A stretch of DNA of 64,000 bases from Rhizobium ruizarguesonis (GTDB lineage: Bacteria > Pseudomonadota > Alphaproteobacteria > Rhizobiales > Rhizobiaceae). Positions 29,307 to 37,660 of this stretch are shown in pieces. Under the pieces are notes generated by a model. That model saw only the letters and a program-made list of their open reading frames with translations, had not been told where the DNA came from and did not search any database. The position numbers and the translations under genes are program-made. Position 1 is the first letter of the stretch; each line of letters starts with the position of its first letter. The stretch is from NCBI RefSeq assembly GCF_012349115.1, contig NZ_PQIG01000133.1, forward strand, positions 124,001 through 188,000, written 5' to 3'.

Positions 29307-30104
29307 ATGCGCCGGTTTTTGTTTTGCGTTTTGCCCCTGGCCATCCTGCTGGCCGGCTGCAGCTCCTCCGGTCATGACTATCTCGAAACGGCGTCGATCA
29401 AACCGAAGACACGCTTCAAGGATACCGATCCGCAGGATTTCGGGGCGAAGCACCCGCAGCAGAACGCGATCCACGGCATCGACATCTCCAAATGGCAGGG
29501 CGATATCGACTGGGGCACGGTGAAGAATTCCGGAGTGGCCTTCGCCTTCATCAAGGCGACGGAAGGCAAGGACAGGGTCGATCCGCGCTTCGACGAATAC
29601 TGGCGCGAGGCCCGCGCCGCCGGCATCCCGCACGCTCCCTATCATTTCTATTATTTCTGCTCCTCCGCCGACGAGCAGGCCGACTGGTTCATCCGCAACG
29701 TGCCGAAGGAGGCCATGCGCCTGCCGCCGGTGCTTGACGTCGAATGGAACGCCGAATCGAAGACCTGCCGCTACCGCCCCGACGCTGAAACGGTGCGCGC
29801 CGCAATGCAGCGTTTCATGGACCGGCTGGAGGCCTATTACGGCAAACGCCCGATCATCTATACCTCGGTCGATTTCCATCGCGACAATCTCGCCGGCTAC
29901 TTCCAGGATTATCATTTCTGGGTCCGTTCGGTGGCAAAACACCCCGAGGTGACCTACTCCGACCGCCGCTGGGCCTTCTGGCAATATACCTCGACCGGCG
30001 TTATTCCTGGCATCAGTGGGCCGACCGATATCAATGTCTTCGCCGGCAGCGCAAAGAACTGGAACAATTGGGTCGCGGCCGTTTCCAAGGATAGAAATTC
30101 TTAG
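29307..30104 (+). CDS. GH25 lysozyme-like muramidase, lipoprotein
   Basis: A 265-residue secreted N-acetylmuramidase of glycoside hydrolase family 25. A short signal sequence ends with a good lipobox LLAGC (about residue 16), implying an outer-membrane lipoprotein. GIDISKWQGDIDW carries the first catalytic Asp, FAFIKATEG the second conserved block, and LDVEWN the catalytic acid pair. RRWAFWQYTSTG near the C terminus is also diagnostic. The ATG at 29307 follows ACAGGA; an earlier GTG at 29268 lacks such support and would spoil the signal peptide. Confidence 0.9.
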   Translation: MRRFLFCVLPLAILLAGCSSSGHDYLETASIKPKTRFKDTDPQDFGAKHPQQNAIHGIDISKWQGDIDWGTVKNSGVAFAFIKATEGKDRVDPRFDEYWREARAAGIPHAPYHFYYFCSSADEQADWFIRNVPKEAMRLPPVLDVEWNAESKTCRYRPDAETVRAAMQRFMDRLEAYYGKRPIIYTSVDFHRDNLAGYFQDYHFWVRSVAKHPEVTYSDRRWAFWQYTSTGVIPGISGPTDINVFAGSAKNWNNWVAAVSKDRNS

Positions 30105-30185
30105 TAACGTCTTGCGATGTTTCTTGCTTCCGTCACATTCGTCTGTGAAAGCGACGGCAATCTGTTTGATATAAGGACCGCATCC

Positions 30186-31403
30186 ATGCACCGCTCGCTC
30201 GCAAGCCGCTCTGCACTCGCCCTTCTGTTTGCCCTCGCCCTCGCAGGCGGCGCGGCCGCCCAGCAGGCGCCAGACGCAGCCCCGGCAGCGCCCTGCGGCG
30301 GCGATCTGTCCGCCTTCCTCGACGGCGTCAAGAAAGATGCGGTCGCAGCCGGCGCCAGTGCTGCAGCCGCCGACGAGGCCTTCGCCGGCGCCGAGATCGA
30401 CCCCAAGGTGCTGAGCCGGGATCGTGCCCAGGGCGTCTTCAAGCAGACCTTCCTCGAATTCTCCCAGCGCACCGTCAGCCAGGCCCGCCTCGACATCGGC
30501 CGCCAGAAGATGAAGCAATATGCCGACGTCTTTGCCCGCGCCGAGCAGGAGTTCGGCGTGCCGCCGGGCGTCATCACCGCCTTCTGGGCGATGGAAACCG
30601 ATTTCGGCGCCGTCCAAGGCGATTTCAACACCCGCAACGCCCTGGTGACGCTGTCGCATGACTGCCGCCGCCCGGAACTCTTCCGCCCGCAACTGATCGC
30701 CCTTGTCGAGATGGTTCAGCACGGCGACCTCGACCCCGCCACCAATACCGGCGCCTGGGCCGGCGAGATCGGCCAGGTGCAGATGCTGCCGCGCGACATC
30801 ATTGCCTATGGCATGGATGGCGACGGTGACGGTCATATCCGCCTGAAGCAAAGCAGCCCGGACGCCATCCTGACGGCGGCGAAATTCATCCAGCATCTCG
30901 GCTTCGAGCGCGGCCAGCCCTGGCTGCAGGAAGTGACCCTGCCCGATAATCTGCCCTGGGAAAAATCCGGCCTCGGCGGCACGATGAAAGCGGGAGAATG
31001 GTTCGCGCTTGGCGTCAAGCCGCGCGACGGCAATACCGCCTTCGGCAACCTCGAAGGCGACCTCGTTCTGCCGCAGGGCCGCATGGGACCGGCCTTCATC
31101 GCCTATCCCAATTTCAAGATCTATCTCGAATGGAACAAGTCGTTCATCTACACGACCTCGGCTGCCTATTTCGGGACGCGCCTTTCGGGCGCCGAACCCT
31201 ATCTCAAGGGCGTGCCGGAACAGGGGCTCGCCAGCGACCAGATGAAGGCGCTGCAGACCAAGCTGCAGTCGCTCGGCCATGATGTCGGCGAGATCGACGG
31301 CATCCTCGGCTCCGGCACGCGTGTCGCGATCCAGAAAGAACAGCAGCGCCTCGGCATGCCGGCCGACGGCTGGGCGACGCCTGCCCTTCTCAATGCTCTC
31401 TGA
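30186..31403 (+). CDS. Lytic murein transglycosylase, MltB family (SLT_2) with PG-binding domain
   Basis: A 405-residue periplasmic enzyme with signal peptide (residues 1-23, ending GAAAQQ). The central domain has the catalytic Glu in FWAMETDFG followed by GDFNTRNALVTLSHDCRR and GEIGQVQMLPRDI, the MltB-family hallmarks. The C-terminal 60 residues are a peptidoglycan-binding domain (LQTKLQSLGHDVGEIDGILG). The ATG has AAGGA 9 nt upstream. It lies 81 nt after the GH25 gene in the same direction, so they may share a transcript. Confidence 0.92.
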   Translation: MHRSLASRSALALLFALALAGGAAAQQAPDAAPAAPCGGDLSAFLDGVKKDAVAAGASAAAADEAFAGAEIDPKVLSRDRAQGVFKQTFLEFSQRTVSQARLDIGRQKMKQYADVFARAEQEFGVPPGVITAFWAMETDFGAVQGDFNTRNALVTLSHDCRRPELFRPQLIALVEMVQHGDLDPATNTGAWAGEIGQVQMLPRDIIAYGMDGDGDGHIRLKQSSPDAILTAAKFIQHLGFERGQPWLQEVTLPDNLPWEKSGLGGTMKAGEWFALGVKPRDGNTAFGNLEGDLVLPQGRMGPAFIAYPNFKIYLEWNKSFIYTTSAAYFGTRLSGAEPYLKGVPEQGLASDQMKALQTKLQSLGHDVGEIDGILGSGTRVAIQKEQQRLGMPADGWATPALLNAL

Positions 31404-31536
31404 TCCCCGCTGACATTTTACCGCCGCCCGCTTCGCAAGAAACGGGTGGCGCGGTCCGCCACCTGCGCTAAAGCATCAAGTCGAAATCCGGTGCCGGCTT
31501 TCGGCAAAACGAGCGGCTCACGGTGGAGGAATCGGC

Positions 31537-32442
31537 ATGGACAGCAGGATGAATGCCTGGACCTGGGGCCTGCTGGTCCTGCTCGGCCTGATCTGGGGTG
31601 GCTCCTTCTTCTTTGCCCGCATCGCCGTCCAGCATGTGCCGCCGCTGACCCTCGTCTTCTTCAGGCTGCTGCTCGCGGCGCTGGCGCTGCATATCTATAT
31701 CGCCGGCCGTTTTGAATTCTATGCGATCCTCAAGGCCCGCTGGTGCGAATTCCTGATCCTCGGGCTCATCAACAATGCCCTACCGCATGCGCTGATCTTC
31801 TTCGGCCAGACCCGCATCGGCGCCGGTCTTGCGGCGATCCTGAATGCGACGACACCGATCTGGACCGTGCTGATCGCCAACTACTTCACATCAGACGAGA
31901 AGCTGTCACCGGCAAAGATCGCCGGCTGCCTCGTCGGTTTGGCCGGAACGATCGTGCTGATCGGCCCCGGCATGTCGGCTGGTGGCGAAGCGCCGCTCTG
32001 GGCGCTGTTTCTTCCCGTACTTGCCGCCATCTCCTATGGCTTCGCCGCCACTTACGGCAAACGCTTCAAGGATGTTCCTGCCCCTGTCACTGCAGCCGGC
32101 CAGTTGAGCGCCTCCTCGCTGATTGCGCTGCCGCTGTCGCTGCTGACCGATCGTCCCTGGGCGCTTGCCGCACCGCCGCTGGATGCGCTCCTGGCCATCC
32201 TGGCGCTGGCGCTGCTGTCGACGGCCTTCGGCTACATCCTCTATTTCCGGATCATGGCGACCGCCGGCGCCACCAACGCCTCGCTCGTCACCCTACTGGT
32301 GCCGCCGAGCGCCATCCTTCTCGGCGTGCTTTTCCTCGGCGAAAGGCTCGCATTTGGCGAATTGGCCGGCATGGCGCTGATCGGTTTCGGCCTCATCATT
32401 CTCGATGGCCGCGCCTATCGCCTGCTGGCGAAAGCTGTTTGA
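31537..32442 (+). CDS. EamA/DMT family transporter
   Basis: A 301-residue inner-membrane protein with ten predicted helices arranged as two EamA repeats of five. GLIWGGSFFFARIAVQHVPP at the first helix, and LLVPPSAILLGVLFLGERLAFGELAGMALI in the second repeat, are typical of DMT exporters for amino acids or other metabolites. The substrate is unknown. The start has GGAGGAATC. It ends directly before a tandem repeat, and no terminator was found until position 32851. Confidence 0.9.
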   Translation: MDSRMNAWTWGLLVLLGLIWGGSFFFARIAVQHVPPLTLVFFRLLLAALALHIYIAGRFEFYAILKARWCEFLILGLINNALPHALIFFGQTRIGAGLAAILNATTPIWTVLIANYFTSDEKLSPAKIAGCLVGLAGTIVLIGPGMSAGGEAPLWALFLPVLAAISYGFAATYGKRFKDVPAPVTAAGQLSASSLIALPLSLLTDRPWALAAPPLDALLAILALALLSTAFGYILYFRIMATAGATNASLVTLLVPPSAILLGVLFLGERLAFGELAGMALIGFGLIILDGRAYRLLAKAV

Positions 32443-32495
32443 ACCGGTTGCGAATTTCGTATGTTTTCAACCGGTTGCCGATCCGCCATGTTTTG
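32442..32495. repeat. 27-bp imperfect tandem duplication
   Basis: AACCGGTTGC at 32442 and at 32469 begin two adjacent 27-bp units ending TATGTTTTC and CATGTTTTG, differing at a handful of positions. AACCGGTT is itself an 8-bp palindrome. The unit overlaps the stop of the EamA gene by 1 nt. Confidence 0.7.
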
Positions 32496-32704
32496 GACGC
32501 ATAGGTAAATCCACGATCGCCTGATTTAACGGCATGTTAAATTGTGTGAACAAAAATTTGTTGAAAATTACTGATCTATTTCAAAGGCTTGCAAGAGCGC
32601 TATTCGACTTATCCACCGAACCGTTCTGCAGCGCAGCATAAGATCTGCTTCCCAACCGACATATTTCAGACATATTATCGGCCGGTTAACGCGAGGAGAC
32701 AGAC

Positions 32705-32782
32705 ATGGGACTCACGCAATCCTTGAATGTTCTGTTGGTCAGTGCAGCGTTTGCTTTCGTCTTGTCCATGCTCTTCATCTGA
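32705..32782 (+). CDS. 25-residue single-pass membrane peptide
   Basis: A short open frame of 25 codons with ATG at 32705 and TGA at 32780. It begins MGLTQSLN and continues as an uninterrupted hydrophobic helix (VLLVSAAFAFVLSMLFI) to the last residue. The ribosome site GAGGAG is 7 nt upstream, and an AT-rich upstream region (32500-32690) and a strong terminator 69 nt downstream make a complete small transcription unit. No function can be assigned; small one-helix proteins usually act as regulators or subunits of larger membrane proteins. The absence of any charged residue is notable. Confidence 0.65.
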   Translation: MGLTQSLNVLLVSAAFAFVLSMLFI

Positions 32783-32850
32783 GCCGGCCGACGAAAGTAT
32801 GACGACTGATAGTGCCTAAACTCCTGGATAGCTGATCAATCCGCCAACGA

Positions 32851-32882
32851 AAAAGCGCATGTCCCGCCCGACATGCGCTTTT
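32851..32882. terminator. Bidirectional terminator between the small membrane peptide gene and metF
   Basis: AAAAGCGCATGTC and GACATGCGCTTTT form a 13-bp perfect stem around a 6-nt loop, with U-tracts in both directions. It can end the + transcript of the small peptide and the minus transcript of metF. Confidence 0.85.
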
Positions 32883-32890
32883 CACTTTTA

Positions 32891-32921
32891 CAGCGCCGCG
32901 CGTCTTTCAGACGCGCAAAGA
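32891..32921. repeat. Dispersed palindromic repeat, family B, abutting metF stop
   Basis: CAGCGCCGCGCGTCTTTCAG and ACGCGCAAAGA match the core of 44321-44350. The inner stem GCGCGTCT / AGACGCGC (32898-32916) is perfect. The metF TGA (32922-32924) begins immediately beyond the element. Confidence 0.6.
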
Positions 32922-33824
32922 TCAGGCGGCTGCGCCCGCACTTTTTGCCGCCGAGCGGGAGAGGCCGAGATTGTCGAGCACAGCGGAAACCAGCGGCGCA
33001 CGGTTCATCGTATAGAGATGAAAATCATGGATGCCACGCCGGACGAGATCCTCGATCTGTTCGGCAGCGACTTCGGCGGCGACCTTCGCCCGCTCCTCGG
33101 GCTTGTCGTCGAAGCCTGCAAAGCGCTCGTCGAGGAAGGCGGGGATGATTGTGCCGCAGGCCCCGGCAAAGCGTTTCAGCTGCGTCAGGTTCTGGATCGG
33201 CATGATGCCGGGCACAACGGGGATCGAGATGCCGGCGCCGCGCACCCGCTCCAGATAGCGCTCGAAATTGTCGTTGTCGAAGAAGAACTGCGTCAGCGCC
33301 CGGTCGGCGCCATTGTCGGCCTTGCGCTTCAGCATGTCGATATCCGCAGCCGTATCGCGGCTTTCCGGGTGCTTTTCCGGATAGGCGGAGACCGAAATCT
33401 CGAAATCGCCAATTTCCTTGAGGCCAGCCACCAGCTCCGCCGCATTGGCATAACCGCCGGGATGCGGCTGGTAGGGCGCGCCGGCGCCGCCTGGCGCATC
33501 GCCGCGCAGCGCCACGAAATGCGTTACGCCGGCCTTGCGGAACGTATCGACCACCTGATGCGTCTCCTCCTTGGTCGCGCCGACACAGGTGAGATGCGAG
33601 GCAGTGGCAAGCGGCGTCTGTGAGAGGAAACGCGTGACAGCGGTCAGCGTCGGCGCCTTTGTGGTGCCGCCGGCGCCATAGGTCACCGACACGAAATCCG
33701 GGTCCCAGTCCTGCAGCTGGCTGACGGTATGCCAGAGCTGCCCTTCCATCTCTTCCGATTTCGGCGGGAAGAATTCGAAGGAGACCCTGATGTTACGGCC
33801 GCGTGCTTCGTTTTTCAAAGCCAT
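32922..33824 (-). CDS. metF: 5,10-methylenetetrahydrofolate reductase
   Basis: FAD enzyme reducing methylene-THF to methyl-THF for methionine synthesis. The 300-residue protein has SFEFFPPKSEE (catalytic Glu region), SVTYGAGG, LRGDAPGG and the TQFFFD motif that binds NADH/folate, all standard for MetF. The ATG has GGGAGGG 7 nt upstream and lies 1 nt after the stop of the ArsR-type regulator gene, so the two form an operon. Control by that regulator is likely. No SAM riboswitch was seen upstream. Confidence 0.96.
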   Translation of the reverse strand: MALKNEARGRNIRVSFEFFPPKSEEMEGQLWHTVSQLQDWDPDFVSVTYGAGGTTKAPTLTAVTRFLSQTPLATASHLTCVGATKEETHQVVDTFRKAGVTHFVALRGDAPGGAGAPYQPHPGGYANAAELVAGLKEIGDFEISVSAYPEKHPESRDTAADIDMLKRKADNGADRALTQFFFDNDNFERYLERVRGAGISIPVVPGIMPIQNLTQLKRFAGACGTIIPAFLDERFAGFDDKPEERAKVAAEVAAEQIEDLVRRGIHDFHLYTMNRAPLVSAVLDNLGLSRSAAKSAGAAA

Positions 33825-33825
33825 G

Positions 33826-34851
33826 TCATACCCTCCCGGCAAATGTAGGTTCAGCGCCCTCGCTCGTCTGCGAAGCCATGAGGCGCCTCGGATCGCGCGC
33901 GAGCCAGACGGTGACCGTCAACCCCTGCCCGCTTTGCTGACCCGGATGAAGATCGACGGCCTGCTCGACGTCGAGCCCGGCCTTGCGCAACCAGTCGGAC
34001 ATCGCCTGGTGCGAAAAGCCGAGACGGACATGCGCATGCTCGTCGCGGAGATATTCAAGCGTGTGCGGCGCCAGGTCGATGACCACGAGCCGACCGCCCG
34101 GCCGGAGCATGCGCGCCGCTTCCGCGATCGCAATTTCCGGCTGATCGAAGAAATGCAGCACTTGATGGATCGTCACCAGGTCGAAATCCTGTCCCTCGAA
34201 CGGCAGGTTCAGGATATCGGCGTGGCGCACGGTGGCCTTGGTGATGCGGGACTTGTCGAGATTGGCGCGCGCCACGCTCAGCATGTCGCGGCTGGCATCG
34301 ACTCCGATCGCCCGGCGGTAGAGGCCGGACAGAAGCTCGAGGATGCGGCCGGTGCCAGTGCCGAGATCAAGCAGCGAATCGATCGGCTGGTTGCCGAGCA
34401 GCCGGATGACAGCGGCGTCGACCTCCTCATCAGCCGCATGCAGGCGGCGAAGCTCGTCCCATTCGGCCGCGTTGCGGCTGAAATAGGCCTGCGCCCGCTC
34501 GGCACGCTGGCGCTTGACTTGCGAAAGCCGCTCGCCATCGCGAAGGATGGTCGGATCGTTCTCGGAGACATGCTTGAGTAGCGCCCGCACCAGCATGGCC
34601 GCCTTGCCGTCCTGCTTCAGGCGGAAATAGGCCCAGGCGCCCTCCTGGTAGCGTTCGATCAGTTCGGCTTCGCCGAGCAGCTTCAGATGGCGGGAGATGC
34701 GCGGCTGGGACTGGCCGAGAATTTCGGTAAGATCGGTCACCGTCAGGTCGCCGCCGTCAAGAAGCGCCAGAAGACGCAGGCGCGTGGGCTCGCCGGCCGC
34801 CTTCAAGACGTCCACCAGCGCATCCAGTCCAAGCTTCAACGGTTCGCTCAT
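33826..34851 (-). CDS. ArsR-family HTH fused to SAM-methyltransferase-like domain (SahR-like regulator)
   Basis: A 341-residue two-domain protein. Residues 1-100 are an ArsR winged helix (EPTRLRLLALLDGGDLTVTDLTEILGQSQPRISRHLKLL) lacking the metal-binding Cys motifs. Residues about 150-300 form a class I methyltransferase fold with motif I DLGTGTGRILELL. Fusions of this type next to methionine genes are known as SahR, which senses S-adenosylhomocysteine and represses methyl-cycle genes; I infer the same here. Position 1 nt ahead of metF and a perfect palindrome at its promoter suggest autoregulation. An enzymatic role is not excluded. Confidence 0.85.
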   Translation of the reverse strand: MSEPLKLGLDALVDVLKAAGEPTRLRLLALLDGGDLTVTDLTEILGQSQPRISRHLKLLGEAELIERYQEGAWAYFRLKQDGKAAMLVRALLKHVSENDPTILRDGERLSQVKRQRAERAQAYFSRNAAEWDELRRLHAADEEVDAAVIRLLGNQPIDSLLDLGTGTGRILELLSGLYRRAIGVDASRDMLSVARANLDKSRITKATVRHADILNLPFEGQDFDLVTIHQVLHFFDQPEIAIAEAARMLRPGGRLVVIDLAPHTLEYLRDEHAHVRLGFSHQAMSDWLRKAGLDVEQAVDLHPGQQSGQGLTVTVWLARDPRRLMASQTSEGAEPTFAGRV

Positions 34852-34867
34852 CTTTGATCCAATCAAG

Positions 34868-34887
34868 ACATAAAGATATCTTTATGT
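34868..34887. promoter_or_regulatory. Perfect 20-bp palindrome, probable operator of the metF operon
   Basis: ACATAAAGATATCTTTATGT is fully self-complementary and lies 17 nt upstream of the regulator's ATG, where it would overlap a promoter or the transcript start. ArsR dimers bind such symmetric AT-rich sites. It is too AT-rich and perfect to be expected by chance in this GC-rich sequence. Confidence 0.8.
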
Positions 34888-34965
34888 GATTTGAAAAGCA
34901 GTGGCAAGCGGCAATTCGCTCTCTCCACGAAATTGCCTGCTCAGATTGCGACAGAGCCCGACATG

Positions 34966-34992
34966 AAAAAGCCCCGGCGAACCGGGGCTCTC
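34966..34992 (-). terminator. Rho-independent terminator of ettA
   Basis: On the minus strand GAGCCCCGG-TTCG-CCGGGGC is followed by TTTTTC, with a stable UUCG-type tetraloop. It lies 22 nt after the ettA stop. Confidence 0.88.
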
Positions 34993-35013
34993 ACAAACGA
35001 AAAATGGGTGAAA

Positions 35014-36663
35014 TCAGCGTGTCAGGCGCTTATGGGCCTGGCTGCCCGGGTTGAGGGCGTCGGGGCCGAGACGACGAACCTTGTCCTGTTCATAATCCTC
35101 GAAGTTGCCTTCGAACCATTCGACATGGCCGTCGCCTTCGAAAGCGAGGATATGCGTCGCCAGACGGTCGAGGAACATGCGATCATGGCTGATGATGATG
35201 GCGCAGCCGGCGAAATTCTCAAGCGCGTTTTCCAGGGCACCCAGCGTTTCCGTATCGAGGTCGTTGGTCGGTTCGTCGAGCAGCAGAACGTTGCCGCCGG
35301 CCTTCAGCATCTTGGCAAGGTGAACGCGGTTGCGCTGACCACCGGAGAGATTGCCGACCTTCTGCTGCTGATCGCCGCCCTTGAAGTTGAAGGCGCCGCA
35401 ATAGGCACGGGAGTTCATGTCGAACTTGCCAAGCTTGATGATTTCGGCGCCGCCGGAAATTTCCTCCCAGACCGTCTTGTCGGCCGCAAGGGTGTCACGG
35501 CTCTGGTCGACATAACCGAGATGCACGGTTTCGCCGATGCGGATCGAACCGCCATCCGGCGTTTCCTGGCCGGTGATCATCCTGAATAGCGTCGTCTTGC
35601 CGGCGCCGTTCGGGCCGATGATGCCGACGATGCCGCCTGGCGGCAGCTTGATCGACAGGTCGTTGATCAGCGTGCGGCCCTCGAAGCCCTTGGTGATGCC
35701 GTCCATCTCGATGACCACCTGGCCGAGGCGCTCGCTGACCGGGATGATGATCTGCGCATCGCCGGGACGCTGCTTCTCGGCGGCATCCACCAGCTGCTCG
35801 TAGGACTTGATACGGGCCTTGGACTTGGCCTGACGGGCCTTCGGGCTGGAAGCGATCCATTCCTGTTCGCGGCTGATCGCCTTCTGGCGCGATGCATCTT
35901 CGCGGCTTTCCTGCAACATGCGCTTGGCTTTCGCCTGCAAGTAGGCCGAATAGTTGCCCTCGTAAGGAATGCCACGGCCGCGGTCGAGCTCGAGGATCCA
36001 TCCGGTGACGTTGTCCAGGAAGTAGCGATCGTGGGTAATCATCATCACGGCGCCCGGATAGTCGCGCAGATGCTTTTCGAGCCAGGCAATGGTTTCGGCG
36101 TCCAGGTGGTTGGTCGGTTCGTCGAGTAGCAGCAGATCCGGCTGCGAAAGCAGCAGGCGGCAGAGCGCGACACGGCGACGCTCACCACCGGAAAGGCTGG
36201 TGACTTCGGCGTCGCGCGGCGGGCAGCGCAGCGCTTCCATCGCCATCTCGACCTGGCTTTCCAGATCCCAGAGGTTCTGGCTATCGATGACGTCCTGAAG
36301 CTTGGCGCCCTCTTCCGCCGTCTCATCGGAATAGTTCATCATCAATTCATTGTAGCGATCGAGGACAGCCGTCTTCGAGGCGACGCCTTCCATGACGTTC
36401 TCGAACACCGTCTTGTTGGGATCGAGATGCGGCTCCTGCTCCAGATAGCCGACGGTCGCACCTTCGGCGAGCCAGGCTTCGCCGGTATACTCCTTGTCCT
36501 GGCCTGCGATGATGCGCAATACGGTGGATTTACCCGCGCCGTTCGGACCGAGAATACCGATCTTGGCATCCGGGTAGAACGAAAGGTGGATATTCTCCAG
36601 GATCTTCTTGTTGCCATAGGCCTTATTGAGGCCGGACATATGATAGATGAACTGACGTGCCAT
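35014..36663 (-). CDS. ettA: Energy-dependent translational throttle protein EttA (ABC-F ATPase)
   Basis: Soluble ABC-F protein that binds the ribosomal E site and gates elongation by ATP/ADP ratio. The 549-residue protein has two ATPase cassettes: Walker A GPNGAGKST (first) and GPNGAGKTT (second), signatures LSGGERRRV and LSGGQRNRV, and Walker B LLLDEPTNHLD and LLLDEPTNDLD. The linker between contains the arm and the ABC-F-specific interdomain helices. The N terminus ARQFIYHMSGLNKAYGNKKIL is typical of EttA rather than Uup. It is monocistronic with its own terminator. Confidence 0.95.
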   Translation of the reverse strand: MARQFIYHMSGLNKAYGNKKILENIHLSFYPDAKIGILGPNGAGKSTVLRIIAGQDKEYTGEAWLAEGATVGYLEQEPHLDPNKTVFENVMEGVASKTAVLDRYNELMMNYSDETAEEGAKLQDVIDSQNLWDLESQVEMAMEALRCPPRDAEVTSLSGGERRRVALCRLLLSQPDLLLLDEPTNHLDAETIAWLEKHLRDYPGAVMMITHDRYFLDNVTGWILELDRGRGIPYEGNYSAYLQAKAKRMLQESREDASRQKAISREQEWIASSPKARQAKSKARIKSYEQLVDAAEKQRPGDAQIIIPVSERLGQVVIEMDGITKGFEGRTLINDLSIKLPPGGIVGIIGPNGAGKTTLFRMITGQETPDGGSIRIGETVHLGYVDQSRDTLAADKTVWEEISGGAEIIKLGKFDMNSRAYCGAFNFKGGDQQQKVGNLSGGQRNRVHLAKMLKAGGNVLLLDEPTNDLDTETLGALENALENFAGCAIIISHDRMFLDRLATHILAFEGDGHVEWFEGNFEDYEQDKVRRLGPDALNPGSQAHKRLTR

Positions 36664-36761
36664 GCTGCGCTGCTCCGGGCGGGAAACTTTGATTGTGCCG
36701 CTATGTAGGCGAAACAGCGCCTCCGGGCAACGCCGAAACCCGGTTTACTCAGGATTTCCGG

Positions 36762-37502
36762 TCAAAAGCCCGCAGCGTCGACAACGCCCTCGTCGCAGCC
36801 GAACGACGTTTTTCCAGCACCCTGGATCAAATCGGCAAGCCCGGCACTTTTCGCCGATACCGCTCCGGCGGCTTCCGAAAGCCCGATCGTCAGCTCACTG
36901 ATCATCCTGACATTGCCGGCCCGCCGGCAGCTCATCTTGACGCGGTCGCCGGCACCCGGCCCGAAGCTCTTGTCGAAAGCCGCCTTGATCGCTTCGGCCT
37001 TGACCGGCTTGCCGATATTGGCAGCGAAGAGATCGCGCACGGCCGACGCATTGAGTGCGCCCACGAGATGCACGCCAACGCCGAAATAGTCGTCGGCGCT
37101 CATCTTCGTGCAGGTGCCATGCTTCACCCATTCATGCCGTTCCAGGCCGGATTGCGTGCCGGGCATCGCCTTTGCCAGCGCCGTCTTCGTCTCCGCTGCA
37201 AGCGTGATCTCCGGCAGCTTGTTCCAGTCGCCATCCTTGTCGGCGGCCTTCTGCTCGGCGCTCACGCCGCAATAATCCTCCCGCATCGGCCAGAGTCCAT
37301 GCAACGAGAAGTTCGTCGCGTCAGGGCGCTCGCCGGTCTGGCTTGCACATTCGGCCTTCTTCTGGTTCGTCTGGCAAAAGGCCGGCTGCCAGCTCGCCGC
37401 CAGAATGAAGCGGGTGCGCCCGCCAGCCTCCTGCGCCACGGCGGCGCCGGCAACAACCATCGACACGGCGAACGACAAGGTACGCAACTGCATGCTGCTC
37501 AT
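36762..37502 (-). CDS. Secreted ribonuclease T2 family protein
   Basis: A 246-residue periplasmic or exported endoribonuclease. It has a signal peptide (about residues 1-23, ending AVAQE). Catalytic segments CAS I FSLHGLWP and CAS II ERHEWVKHGTC are both intact, keeping the two histidines and the catalytic Glu/Lys needed for 2',3'-cyclic phosphate cleavage. Several Cys fit disulfides. The ATG at 37502 has AGGGGG 5 nt upstream; an ATG three codons later is possible. RNase T2 enzymes scavenge phosphate or nucleotides. Confidence 0.92.
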   Translation of the reverse strand: MSSMQLRTLSFAVSMVVAGAAVAQEAGGRTRFILAASWQPAFCQTNQKKAECASQTGERPDATNFSLHGLWPMREDYCGVSAEQKAADKDGDWNKLPEITLAAETKTALAKAMPGTQSGLERHEWVKHGTCTKMSADDYFGVGVHLVGALNASAVRDLFAANIGKPVKAEAIKAAFDKSFGPGAGDRVKMSCRRAGNVRMISELTIGLSEAAGAVSAKSAGLADLIQGAGKTSFGCDEGVVDAAGF

Positions 37503-37660
37503 TTCAACCCCCTAAAAAGAACAATACAGGAACAAATAAGCATCAAAATCAAAAGGCCGCAACCCTGAATCGCAACAAGGCTGCAAATTGTTATCAGATA
37601 ATCAAATGCCCATGTTGCAATTACCCGGCGATCTGGTCTGTTGCCGCCGGGAGGATCCAC

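Noticed and set aside
29229-31280. 683-codon open frame on minus opposite the GH25 and MltB genes
   Set aside because: Antisense to two genes with intact catalytic motifs; composition is that of a GC-rich mirror frame.
31455-31510. Possible third copy of the CTAGAGCA repeat (GCGCTAAAGCATCAAGTCG)
   Set aside because: Only the first few bases resemble the element edge; the alignment does not continue.
34852-35013. SAM-II riboswitch upstream of the metF operon
   Set aside because: No SAM-II consensus or pseudoknot was recognised; the perfect palindrome explains regulation better.
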